Part shown: piece by piece, positions 9,501 to 16,307 of the stretch
How positions within the stretch are numbered: the first letter of the stretch is position 1
How the letters are laid out: each line of letters starts with the position of its first letter
Origin: Comamonas sp.
GTDB lineage: Bacteria > Pseudomonadota > Gammaproteobacteria > Burkholderiales > Burkholderiaceae_C
Direction of reading: 5' to 3'
DNA length: 16,307 bases
NCBI GenBank assembly: GCA_018384835.1
Contig: JAHAYB010000148.1
Span: 1-16,307, forward strand
The notes under the pieces: generated by a model
The model's database searches: none
Seen by the model: the letters and a program-made list of their open reading frames with translations, nothing else
Told to the model about the DNA's origin: nothing
Made by a program: the position numbers and the translations under genes

Positions 9501-10574
9501 TCATAACCAGTCTTGGTAATCAGGCAGGCGCTTGGGTTTGCGCAGACGGCTTAACAAGCGCTGGTGCCAGGGGCGGGGCTGGCTGTCAAAGAGCAGCGTG
9601 CCCATATCGCCACACAGGCTTAGGCTGGCGCTGCCACCTGCGCGGGCATGAGCCAGCAGTTGGGCGGCGGGACCGGCATCTGCCGCTTGGAGGGCTTGCT
9701 GCCAGGTGGGCCAATGCTGGCGTAGAGCGCTTTGGCGCAAATCATCGGCTACCCAAAGCGATTGCTGCTGGCGCTGTTGCTGGCTTTGGGTTCGTTGGGC
9801 GCTGCTCAGTTGCCCTACACCATGCAGCCAAAAGCCGTTAATGGGCGGCTGCCCCTGTTCTTCCCGCGCTTGGGTGAAGGCGTGGTGGTAGAGCAGCATT
9901 TGTGCCTCGCTGTGCAGGCGCTGAAAGGGCTGCACCTTGGGCAGCCATAGGCTGGCATCGCGCAGCAGCACGCGGTCTAGTGAGGCGCTGACCACCTGCG
10001 CCAGCGGCTGGCCGCTAACGCGCCACAGCAGCGGGGTGATGACTTGCAGTGCCAGTCCATCTTCCTGCCACCAGGGCGCAAGAATGGCGCACAGCGCTTG
10101 GGCTTGTTCTAGGCTCAAGTCTAGGGCGGCGGGGTCGTCTAGGCGTACTTGGTCCGCCCCGGCGTGAAAGTGGCAGGGGGTGAGCCAGGCGCTGGGCGTA
10201 TCGTTAGGCGCATCTGTGTCTGCATCTGCCTGAGCCGCTGCCCAAGCGGGGGCGGCTAGGTCTAAGCCCCAGGCTTGGGCAACCGTGCGTTCATGCGGCG
10301 GGGTGGGGGTGTCTGCCCCTTGGATGTCTTGCCCCACTAGGCGTAGCAGAGCCAGCAGGGCGTTAATGTGGGGGGTGGGCGTGCGCTCTAGCGCGGCCTG
10401 GCAGGCAGCATCGGGCAAGATGGCGTAGGGCAGCACAAGGTGCAGGTGTTGCTGGGGCGTGGGCTGCGCTGGCCAAGCTGGCAAGGCGTAAGGCAAAGGC
10501 AAAGGCAAGCGCTGGCGTGAAGAAGTAGCGGTATCGCTATCGCTATCGGTATCGGTATCGGTATTGGCAAACAT
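9501..10574 (-). CDS. RpfE-type protein (often annotated phosphoglycerate mutase-like), function unknown
   Basis: A 357-residue protein resembling the conserved family labelled RpfE-type regulatory protein or cofactor-independent phosphoglycerate mutase-like in Burkholderiales and Xanthomonas. Recognisable blocks are PCHFHAGADQVRLDDPAAL (133-151), EAQMLLYHH (223-231) and PPINGFWLHGVG (243-254), the last matching the family's N-S/G-F-W-x-x-G-x-G motif. The biochemical role is not established. No signal peptide or membrane segment is visible. The ATG at 10574 was chosen; a TTG at 10607 in the same frame is possible, and neither has a strong ribosome site. The first residues are a Thr/Asp/Ser repeat coded by a 6-bp DNA repeat. 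It is followed by nagZ, whose longest frame begins immediately after this gene's TGA. Confidence 0.8.
   Translation of the reverse strand: MFANTDTDTDSDSDTATSSRQRLPLPLPYALPAWPAQPTPQQHLHLVLPYAILPDAACQAALERTPTPHINALLALLRLVGQDIQGADTPTPPHERTVAQAWGLDLAAPAWAAAQADADTDAPNDTPSAWLTPCHFHAGADQVRLDDPAALDLSLEQAQALCAILAPWWQEDGLALQVITPLLWRVSGQPLAQVVSASLDRVLLRDASLWLPKVQPFQRLHSEAQMLLYHHAFTQAREEQGQPPINGFWLHGVGQLSSAQRTQSQQQRQQQSLWVADDLRQSALRQHWPTWQQALQAADAGPAAQLLAHARAGGSASLSLCGDMGTLLFDSQPRPWHQRLLSRLRKPKRLPDYQDWL
10530..10565. repeat. Hexanucleotide tandem repeat, six units, inside a coding region
   Basis: GGTATC, GCTATC, GCTATC, GGTATC, GGTATC and GGTATT lie in tandem. On the minus strand they encode alternating Asp with Thr or Ser just after the start of the RpfE-type gene. 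Since the unit is two codons, gain or loss of units would change length but not the frame. Confidence 0.85.
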
Positions 10575-10618
10575 AGGGCGCTGATAGAGGTGCAAGCAAA
10601 GGTGCAAGCGCCTTGACG

Positions 10619-11068
10619 CTACAGCTCTTGCAGCTCAAAGCTGGTGGTGATTTGCGCAGTTTTACCCAGCATGATGCTGGCAGAGCAGTATTTTTCATGC
10701 GACAGCGCGATGGCGCGTTCTACCGCTGGCGCGGGCACATTGCGACCGGTGACGACAAAGTGCATGTGGATGTGGGTAAAAACTTTAGGCTCGGTTTGTG
10801 CCCGTTCACTGCGCAGTTGTACAGAGCAGCCATGCACGTCGTGGCGGCCACGCTTCAAAATCAGCACAACGTCGTAAGCGGTGCAGCCGCCGGTGCCAGC
10901 CAAGAGTAACTCCATAGGGCGGGCAGCCAAGTTTTGGCCGCCGTTGGTGGGTACCCGCTCATCGACTGCGCCATCCATATTGATGATGTGGCCGCTGCCC
11001 GTCTCTGCCACAAAACCCATGTGAGAGCGTGTACCGCTCGTCCCTGTCCAGCTTACGGTGCATTCCAT
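10619..11068 (-). CDS. OsmC/Ohr family thiol peroxidase-like protein
   Basis: A 149-residue protein of the OsmC fold, whose studied members reduce organic hydroperoxides with a cysteine pair. Two cysteines fall where the family's reactive pair lies: C62 in GTGGCTAYD and C128 in EKYCSASIML. LAARPMELLLAGTGGC (47-62) and LKRGRHDVHG (71-80) place it in the YhfA-like OsmC subgroup rather than the Ohr group, and the physiological substrate of that subgroup is unclear. The start at 11068 is the only early ATG; the upstream AAAGAAAGA is a weak ribosome site. The gene is divergent from the YgfX-like gene, so the short gap between them should hold promoters for both directions. The RpfE-type gene follows after 44 bases. 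Confidence 0.92.
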   Translation of the reverse strand: MECTVSWTGTSGTRSHMGFVAETGSGHIINMDGAVDERVPTNGGQNLAARPMELLLAGTGGCTAYDVVLILKRGRHDVHGCSVQLRSERAQTEPKVFTHIHMHFVVTGRNVPAPAVERAIALSHEKYCSASIMLGKTAQITTSFELQEL

Positions 11069-11131
11069 GATGTGTATCTTTCTTTGTGATTGCTATGAAT
11101 GTGTTTATCGACGTGTGTGAAAAGCCTTGCC

Positions 11132-11665
11132 ATGCGAGTATATAAAACCGCGCATCCGCGCCACTACTTCACCAGCCCGGCGGTGATTGTGCGTGTGCGC
11201 TCTTGCCCTGCGCCTATGGCGCTGGCCGCTGGCGGCTTGCTACTGGGGGCGCTGGTTTTGGCGTATTGGTCTTGGGCGGGGCGGCCTAGCGGCGCTGTAG
11301 CCACTACTTGGCACCTGGTTTGGCACCTGGTGCTACCACTGGTGCTGGTTTGGGGGCTATGGCTGGGCGTGCTGGGGCTGGTGGTGCAGGCTTGGCGTAA
11401 CCAGCCCCAGGGCTTGCTGCGCTGGGAGGCTAAGGCCCGTAGTAGCGCCTACCACTGGCTATGGCAGGATTTGGCCGCCTCGGAAGACAGCTTGCCACAG
11501 GCGCTAGGCCGCCACCGTGTGCTGCTGGACAGCGGCAGCCAGTTATGGCTGCTGTTTACCCCGGCGCAGGGCAAGCGGCGCTGGCTGTGCCTGCACCAGC
11601 GCCATAACCGGGGGCACTGGGTGGCGGTACGCCGTGCGGTATATTCCCCGGGTTTTTACGCATAG
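11132..11665 (+). CDS. YgfX-like two-helix membrane protein upstream of rpoE
   Basis: A small inner-membrane protein of 177 residues. SPAV (15-18) leads into a hydrophobic segment at about 28-48, a second follows at about 62-86, and then RNQPQGLLRWEAKA (89-102) and a basic C-terminal domain. The layout of two close helices followed by a G-x-L-R-W-strand domain resembles the YgfX family; sequence similarity is weak, so this is a tentative call. The ATG at 11132 was preferred to one at 11099 because it puts SPAV near the N-terminus as in relatives; no strong ribosome site supports either. It ends 37 bases before the rpoE start on the same strand, so it is probably co-transcribed with the sigma-E genes. 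Its role there is unknown. Confidence 0.65.
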   Translation: MRVYKTAHPRHYFTSPAVIVRVRSCPAPMALAAGGLLLGALVLAYWSWAGRPSGAVATTWHLVWHLVLPLVLVWGLWLGVLGLVVQAWRNQPQGLLRWEAKARSSAYHWLWQDLAASEDSLPQALGRHRVLLDSGSQLWLLFTPAQGKRRWLCLHQRHNRGHWVAVRRAVYSPGFYA

Positions 11666-11702
11666 TCGGCTTGGCGGCTATGGGTTTGTGGCTTGGGCGT
11701 GC

Positions 11703-12341
11703 ATGGCTTCTACCTCTACCTTTTCTGCTTTGAGCGCTGCTACCGATAGCGATACGTTATTGGTGCAGCGCAGCGTTGCCGGTGACCAGCGGGCTTTTGA
11801 GCTGCTGGTGCTCAAATACCAGCGCCGTGTGGAACGCCTGATAGCCCGTATGGTGCGCGACCAAGACTTGGTGCCCGATATTGCCCAAGAGACGTTTTTA
11901 CGCGCCTACCGGGCGCTGCCGCAGTTTCGGGGCGAGGCGCAGTTCTACACCTGGCTGTACCGGATAGCGGTGAACACGGCGAAAAAATTCTTACTCGATA
12001 TGCGCCGTGACCCCTTGATTACAGAAAGCGCCTTAGCCCCCAGCCCCGACGAGGAGGAAACTTTTCGCCCCCGCCACGAACCAAGCACCGATGAAACGCC
12101 AGAGACCGTGCTGGCCGCCCGTGAAATTGCCCAAGCCGTCAGCGATGCCATGCAGGCATTGCCCCCAGAGCTGCGCCAGGCGATTACCCTGCGCGAGATG
12201 GAGGGTCTAAGCTACGATGCCATTGCGCAGGCCATGGGCTGCCCCATTGGCACGGTGCGTTCGCGTATTTTTCGTGCCCGCGAGGCCATTTCAGCGCGTC
12301 TCAAGCCGCTGCTGGAGCGCCAAACGGGCAAGCGTTGGTAA
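11703..12341 (+). CDS. rpoE: RNA polymerase sigma-E factor (RpoE)
   Basis: ECF sigma factor for the envelope stress response. The 212-residue protein has region 2: DQRAFELLVLKYQRRV (28-43), DIAQETFLRAYRAL (59-72) for core binding, and FYTWLYRIAVNTAKKFL (81-97) for -10 recognition. An acidic linker lies at about 112-136. Region 4 is LPPELRQAITLREMEG (153-168), followed by the helix-turn-helix at 169-193, for -35 recognition. These blocks closely follow E. coli RpoE. The ATG at 11703 leaves a short Ser/Thr/Ala leader; GTG at 11688 is an in-frame alternative. No clear ribosome site precedes either, so translation may depend on the gene before it. rseA follows after 48 bases, the expected sigma/anti-sigma pairing. 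Confidence 0.95.
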   Translation: MASTSTFSALSAATDSDTLLVQRSVAGDQRAFELLVLKYQRRVERLIARMVRDQDLVPDIAQETFLRAYRALPQFRGEAQFYTWLYRIAVNTAKKFLLDMRRDPLITESALAPSPDEEETFRPRHEPSTDETPETVLAAREIAQAVSDAMQALPPELRQAITLREMEGLSYDAIAQAMGCPIGTVRSRIFRAREAISARLKPLLERQTGKRW

Positions 12342-12389
12342 GAAGTTTTGAGCGCACAAGCGCTCTAAAGTCGGAGGCGGGTGAAAGCC

Positions 12390-13202
12390 ATGCAACACAA
12401 TCACAGTCACAGCCAGGCGCACCGCCTGCACGAGCACGATGCGCACGATGGGCATGATGAGCAAGCGCTGCTGCTGTCCGCTTTGCTCGATGGCGAACTA
12501 CCCGATGGCACCCCCGCGCTGGAGCAAGCCCTGCAAGCAGCGCACAGCCAGGCCGGGCAGCAGACATGGCAGCTCTACCAACTGGTGGGCGATGTGCTGC
12601 GCTCACCCGATTTGGCGCAGGGCGGCCAGCACGATATTCTGAGCGGCCTGCGCACCCGCTTGGCGCAAGAGCGCACACCAACTGCGGCCACCCACGCCCT
12701 GCCCACCGATTTACCACCGCCCGTTTCATCCACCTCATCCACCTCATCCGCTTCTTTGACACCGCAGGCGCTGGCAGGGCGCACCGAGGCGGCCAACGAT
12801 GCCGTATTTCGTTGGAAGCTGGCGGCAGGCTTTGCCTCTTTAGCCGCTGTTGCCACAGTGGGCTGGCATGTGTGGACGCTGCCCTCCCAAGCCGCTGGCG
12901 CAGCGGCGCAATGGTCAGCCGCTCCAGCGGGCACTACTGCGGCTAGCGTGATGGCCGTAGCCAACCCCAGCAGCGGCGCAGTTGTTTTGCGAGACCCGCG
13001 TTTGGACGCACTGCTTGCCAGCCAGCCGCAATACGCCAGCCGCGCCGGGGTGCAAATGCCCGCTGAATTTTTGCGCAACGCCAGCCTAGCGCGTAGCAGC
13101 GCTGCAAATACAGCAAGTACCGCAAGTACCGCAAATACCGCTCATAGCGCCAATCGCAGCAACACAGATGCAGGCACGGGCAGCCGCCTTGGCCAGCGCT
13201 AG
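12390..13202 (+). CDS. rseA: Sigma-E anti-sigma factor RseA, with His-rich N-terminus
   Basis: Single-pass inner-membrane protein expected to hold sigma-E through its cytoplasmic domain until regulated proteolysis. The 270-residue product has the RseA domain at about 26-90 (SALLDGE at 30-36, GDVLRSPDLA at 67-76), a Ser/Thr linker, one membrane helix at about 143-162, and a periplasmic part with VVLRDPRLDALLA (198-210) and MPAEFLRNAS (223-232). The first 23 residues contain eight histidines, an unusual extension before the anti-sigma domain. The tail (239-250) is an Ala-Ser/Asn-Thr repeat. The ATG at 12390 is chosen; GTG at 12381, three codons earlier, is possible. GGAGG at 12373-12377 lies rather far from the ATG and very near the GTG. 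Identification as RseA also rests on its place after rpoE. Confidence 0.9.
   Translation: MQHNHSHSQAHRLHEHDAHDGHDEQALLLSALLDGELPDGTPALEQALQAAHSQAGQQTWQLYQLVGDVLRSPDLAQGGQHDILSGLRTRLAQERTPTAATHALPTDLPPPVSSTSSTSSASLTPQALAGRTEAANDAVFRWKLAAGFASLAAVATVGWHVWTLPSQAAGAAAQWSAAPAGTTAASVMAVANPSSGAVVLRDPRLDALLASQPQYASRAGVQMPAEFLRNASLARSSAANTASTASTANTAHSANRSNTDAGTGSRLGQR
12726..12752. repeat. 9-bp tandem repeat in the rseA linker
   Basis: TCATCCACC occurs twice, followed by TCATCCGCT, coding the Ser-Ser-Thr linker between the anti-sigma domain and the membrane helix. The unit is three codons, so copy changes keep the frame. Confidence 0.7.
13104..13148. repeat. 9-bp tandem repeat in the rseA C-terminus
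   Basis: GCAAATACA, GCAAGTACC, GCAAGTACC and GCAAATACC are in tandem, with a diverged fifth unit GCTCATAGC. They code Ala-Asn/Ser-Thr units in the periplasmic tail. The unit is in frame. Confidence 0.75.
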
Positions 13203-13212
13203 GACACCGCCC

Positions 13213-14046
13213 ATGGCTCGTCAAAAATCAACATCCGCATCGGCGCTTTTTGCGCAAGCGCCCAGCCCGCAAGTGAGCGTTTCAGAAGATTCGCAAAGCC
13301 GCTATCTGCACCTGGGCACGCCCTGGGTGCAGGGGGCCATGTCGATGAAAGACCCGCTGGCGCTGGATTTGTAATACGTGCAGCGCACGATGGGCTGGCT
13401 GCTATTTACGCCCCCCGCTCTTGCCGCTGATGACTGGGCAGCCCTTGCCCAGCAGCAGGCCATGCAGTTGGGCTTGGGCGCTGCCGCACTGACCAAATAC
13501 CACCACCAGGTTTTGGCGATGCCCACCACCGCCATAGAAATCAACCCCGTGGTCATTCAAATTTGCCGCGACTGGTTCAAGCTGCCTGGCAACCGCCCAG
13601 GGCTGGAAGTCGTGCAGGCCGATGCCGCGCAAGCCATTGACGCGGCCAGCAACCCGCAATGGCAGGGGCAGATACACGCCTTGCAAGTCGATTTGTACGA
13701 CCACGAGGCCGCCGCCCCCGTGCTCGACAGCCCCAGCTTTTATGCCGACTGCCGCGCTCTGCTGGCTCCCGCCGGTTGTATGGCGGTCAACCTATTTGGC
13801 CGACGCAACAGCTACGCCAGCAGCTTGGAGAAAATCCAAAACGCCTTTGGGGTAGAACAGGTCTGGGCATTTCGCCCCACCCGCGAGGGCAACACCATTG
13901 TGCTGGCGCTGCGCCAGCCGCCCCAGGTGCAAGCCGGGCAGACCTTGGCGCAGCAGATGCGCCAACACGCCGACTACATCCAAACGCGCTGGCAGCTACC
14001 GGCGCGTAAGTGGCTAAAAATGCTGCACCCCACCGCGCAGGCATAG
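13213..14046 (+). pseudogene. Spermidine synthase-like gene interrupted by one in-frame TAA
   Basis: Read through one stop codon, this frame gives about 277 residues of a spermidine synthase-like Rossmann protein. The first part (13213-13374) has SQSRYLHLGTPWVQGAM and DPLALDL, then TAA at 13372-13374, and the same frame resumes at once with YVQRTMGWLLF. The rest holds the cofactor loop LGLGAAALTKYHHQVLA, AIEINPVVIQICRDWFKLP, and VDLYDHEAAAPVLDSPSFYAD in the place of the catalytic aspartate region. Relatives have Glu before YVQ, so GAA to TAA by one base is the simplest explanation. Both halves are otherwise intact. AGGA overlaps the rseA stop, 8 bases before the ATG. A GTG at 13378 could start the second half but has no ribosome site and would lack the N-terminal domain. 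A sequence error is possible. Confidence 0.8.
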
Positions 14047-14074
14047 CGGGGGCAGCGGGCATCGTGGGCACAAT

Positions 14075-14105
14075 AGGGGCGCTTACCCTTTGCCCCTTCT
14101 TTTCT
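14075..14105 (+). terminator. Rho-independent terminator candidate after the spermidine synthase-like gene
   Basis: AGGGGC (14075-14080) pairs with GCCCCT (14092-14097) around an 11-base loop, followed by TCTTTTCT. It lies 29 bases after the stop codon and just before the DUF3422 gene, a sensible place to end the rpoE-rseA transcript. The stem is short and the T-run is broken by C. Confidence 0.45.
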
Positions 14106-14126
14106 AGCTATTAGCACCACCCACCC

Positions 14127-15428
14127 ATGGCGACTCTTGCACCCCAGCACCCGCAGCGCGCCCTGCTGCACAATGAAATCCACGCCCGCCCGCCTGAATC
14201 CATTGCCGCTCCCGCCGTTATCAGCCATGTGGTGATGCTGTGTGACAGCGCCCAGCGTGAGGCCAGCCGCGCCCACTTGGCCGCCCTGCTGCGCAACCAC
14301 CACCGCAGCGTGCCGGATGCGCAATCGACCCATGTGCGCATTGATATGGGCGGCTTTCACCTGCGCTGGGAGCTGCATACCGAGTTTGTTACCTGGACAT
14401 TCACCGCCGCCTTGCCGCCCGAGCAGCCGCTGGACATGCGCCACCCGCCCACCGCTGTGGAAGAAGTGCCGCAAGACTGGTTCGCTCAACTACCCGGCTT
14501 GTGCCTGAGCAGCGTTCATTTGTGGCTGGTGCAGGCGGTGCAGTGTGGGGCGGGGGGCTGGCCACAGTTGGTTGAGCAGATGCTGCACCTAGACAGCCTG
14601 GCAGGCTGCCAAGTACACAACGGGCAAACCCTGGTGGGCACGGACTTTGCCATTCATGCCGATGGCTATTCGCGCATCGTGGTGCAGTCGGGCGAGGGCA
14701 TTAGCGCCCAGCGCCTGGGGCGCTTAGTGCAGCGCCTGCTAGAGATTGAAACCTACCGCATGGCTGCCTTTTTGGGCTTGCCCGCCGCCCGCCATGCCGT
14801 AGCCGTGCTGGGGCGTGCCGAGCAAGAACTGGCCGACCTGGCGCAAGCCATTCGCCAGGCCGACCGGCAAAGCGAGCCAGCCCTGCTAGACCGCCTGACC
14901 CGCCTGGCCGGGCAGGTGGAAAGCGAATACGCCGCCAGCCACTCGCGCTTTTCGGCCAGCCGCGCTTATTTTGAGCTGGTGGAAAAGCGCATTGCTGATT
15001 TGCAGGAGCAGCGCCTGTCTGGCTTTATCAGCTTTCAAGAATTTATGGCGCGGCGCTTAAGCCCAGCGCGTAGCACCTGCGAATGGGCGGCGCGGCGGCA
15101 GAACGCCTTGTCTGAGCGCGTCTCGCGGGTTAGCAATCTGCTGCGCACACGGGTAGAGATTGAGCAGCAGCAAAGCAGCCAGCAGGTGCTAGCCAGCATG
15201 AATGAGCGCCAGGCGCTGCAACTCAAGCTGCAATCCACGGTGGAAGGGCTGTCGGTGGCCGCCATCACTTACTACATCACCGGCTTGGTCAGCTACTTAG
15301 CTAAAGGAGCACAGGGCCTGGGCTGGCCGCTTTCGCCCGAGCTGTCATCAGCACTGGCAATTCCTGTGGTGGCATTTTCTGTGTGGTGGTCGCTGCGGCG
15401 CTTGCACCATAAACTGTTTGGACGTTGA
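14127..15428 (+). CDS. DUF3422 family membrane-anchored protein, function unknown
   Basis: A 433-residue protein of the DUF3422 family, found widely in proteobacteria without an assigned role. The N-terminus carries the family signature HNEIHARPPE (15-24). A long helical, probably coiled-coil stretch covers about 225-345 (many Glu, Arg, Gln and Ala, with AEQELADLAQAIRQAD and FELVEKRIADLQEQRL). Two hydrophobic segments close the protein at about 374-392 and 406-423, followed by basic RRLHHKLFGR, so the large N-terminal part is probably cytoplasmic with a C-terminal hairpin anchor. The start at 14127 is the first ATG and gives the usual distance to HNEIHARPP; no Shine-Dalgarno sequence is visible. 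A likely terminator sits just upstream. The SDR-like gene follows 42 bases after the stop. Confidence 0.9.
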   Translation: MATLAPQHPQRALLHNEIHARPPESIAAPAVISHVVMLCDSAQREASRAHLAALLRNHHRSVPDAQSTHVRIDMGGFHLRWELHTEFVTWTFTAALPPEQPLDMRHPPTAVEEVPQDWFAQLPGLCLSSVHLWLVQAVQCGAGGWPQLVEQMLHLDSLAGCQVHNGQTLVGTDFAIHADGYSRIVVQSGEGISAQRLGRLVQRLLEIETYRMAAFLGLPAARHAVAVLGRAEQELADLAQAIRQADRQSEPALLDRLTRLAGQVESEYAASHSRFSASRAYFELVEKRIADLQEQRLSGFISFQEFMARRLSPARSTCEWAARRQNALSERVSRVSNLLRTRVEIEQQQSSQQVLASMNERQALQLKLQSTVEGLSVAAITYYITGLVSYLAKGAQGLGWPLSPELSSALAIPVVAFSVWWSLRRLHHKLFGR

Positions 15429-15470
15429 TTAGGCGTTGATTTTTTAGATTTTTTGAAGGAGAAAACCACC

Positions 15471-16298
15471 ATGGATTTAGGTATTGCAGGCAAATGGGCG
15501 CTGGTATGCGCCGCAAGCAAAGGTTTGGGGCGCGGCTGCGCACAGGCGCTGGTGGGTGAGGGCGTGAATGTGGTGCTCAATGCCCGCAGCGAAGCACCTT
15601 TGCAGGAAACCGCCGCGCAACTGCGCCAAGTCGCTGCCGCCTGGGCGGAAAAAACGGGTGGCACAGCCCCCCAGGTGCTGCCCGTAGTGGCCGACATCAC
15701 CACCGAAGCCGGGCGCAACGCCGTACTCAGCGCCGCAGGCGGCCCCGGTGCCGCGTTTGATATTTTGGTGAACAACGCCGGTGGCCCCCCCCCCGGCGAC
15801 TTCCGCGACTGGCAGCGCGAGCAGTGGATTGCCGCTGTTGATGCCAATATGCTCACCCCCATCACTTTGCTGCAAGCGGTGATTGACGGCATGACCGAAC
15901 GTGGCTTTGGCCGCATCATCAACATCACCTCCAGCGCGGTGAAAGCGCCGATTGATATTCTGGGCCTGTCCAATGGCGCACGCAGTGGCTTGACCGGCTT
16001 TGTCGCAGGCGTAGCGCGTTCGCCCGAGATTGCCTCGCGCGGCGTGACCATCAACAACCTGCTGCCCGGTAAGTTCGACACCGACCGCCTGCAAGCCACT
16101 TTTGTGGGCGCGGCGGATAAAACCGGCCAAAGCGCAGCCGCTGTGCGCCAGCAGCAGCAAGACCAAGTACCTGCCCAGCGCTTTGGCACGCCGCAGGAGT
16201 TTGGCGCGATTTGCGCTTTTCTGTGCAGCCAGCAGGCGGGCTACATCACCGGCCAGAACATCATGCCCGACGGTGGCCTGTTCCCAGGAGCGTATTAA
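15471..16298 (+). CDS. Short-chain dehydrogenase/reductase-like protein with altered active site
   Basis: A 275-residue Rossmann-fold protein of the SDR superfamily. The cofactor motif reads AASKGLGRG (14-22), the structural NNAGG is present (101-105), and ITSSAVKAP (152-160) carries the catalytic-serine region. The usual YxxxK is replaced by SNGAR (S167 to R171 in LGLSNGARSGL), so the classic proton-transfer pair is missing. This fits the BKR-like SDR subgroup, described as having an imperfect catalytic tetrad, and the protein may have another reaction or a binding role. The C-terminal GYITGQNIMPDGG is normal for SDRs. The ATG at 15471 has AAGGAG 9 bases upstream, a clear start. The substrate cannot be inferred from the neighbours. 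Confidence 0.9.
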   Translation: MDLGIAGKWALVCAASKGLGRGCAQALVGEGVNVVLNARSEAPLQETAAQLRQVAAAWAEKTGGTAPQVLPVVADITTEAGRNAVLSAAGGPGAAFDILVNNAGGPPPGDFRDWQREQWIAAVDANMLTPITLLQAVIDGMTERGFGRIINITSSAVKAPIDILGLSNGARSGLTGFVAGVARSPEIASRGVTINNLLPGKFDTDRLQATFVGAADKTGQSAAAVRQQQQDQVPAQRFGTPQEFGAICAFLCSQQAGYITGQNIMPDGGLFPGAY

Positions 16299-16307
16299 AT
16301 TGCCAAG

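Noticed and set aside
8974..9504. A minus-strand frame starting with an ATGA overlap at the end of the RpfE-type gene
   Set aside because: The overlap looks like translational coupling, but the frame is one base off nagZ, is Pro/Arg-rich and has no recognisable domain.
15785..15794. Run of ten C in the SDR-like gene, considered as a base-calling artefact
   Set aside because: It codes GGPPPGDF, which is a normal sequence after NNA in this SDR subgroup, so the run looks genuine.

Overview
The window reads as ordinary chromosomal DNA of a high-GC betaproteobacterium in the order Burkholderiales, most likely family Comamonadaceae. This rests on the style of the ValRS, OsmC, RpfE-like, RseA and DUF3422 proteins and on the rpoE-rseA pair. 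It is recognition from the translated proteins, not a database result. No rRNA, tRNA, CRISPR array, insertion sequence or phage gene was seen.

Layout, left to right. Positions 1-2204 hold the first ~734 codons of valS on the minus strand, cut by the window edge. A 338-base gap follows with a good minus-strand terminator hairpin and a long inverted repeat. Next come an alanine-rich lipoprotein gene (minus), a 317-base gap ending in degenerate 11-bp tandem repeats, and roxA for the ribosomal protein L16 arginine hydroxylase (minus). Divergent from roxA is a SlyD/SlpA-like FKBP prolyl isomerase (plus).

From 5249 to 11068 six minus-strand genes lie head to tail. In transcription order they are an OsmC-family protein, an RpfE-type protein of unknown function, nagZ (peptidoglycan recycling), pfkA (overlapping nagZ by 10 bp), frmA and fghA. 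The last two form a compact two-step glutathione-dependent formaldehyde oxidation operon.

From 11132 to 16298 the genes are on the plus strand: a YgfX-like two-helix membrane protein, the sigma-E factor rpoE, its membrane anti-sigma factor rseA (with an unusual His-rich N-terminus), a spermidine-synthase-like gene interrupted by one in-frame TAA, a DUF3422 membrane-anchored protein, and a short-chain dehydrogenase-like protein lacking the canonical YxxxK site. The rseB and mucD genes commonly found after rseA are absent here.

I see no convincing new multi-gene system. The points most worth a second look are the nonsense codon in the spermidine-synthase-like gene, G-homopolymer stretches that appear to overwrite conserved N-terminal codons of nagZ (and possibly roxA), the His-rich anti-sigma factor in a shortened sigma-E locus, the structured region before valS, and the Gly/Lys active-site combination of the phosphofructokinase.
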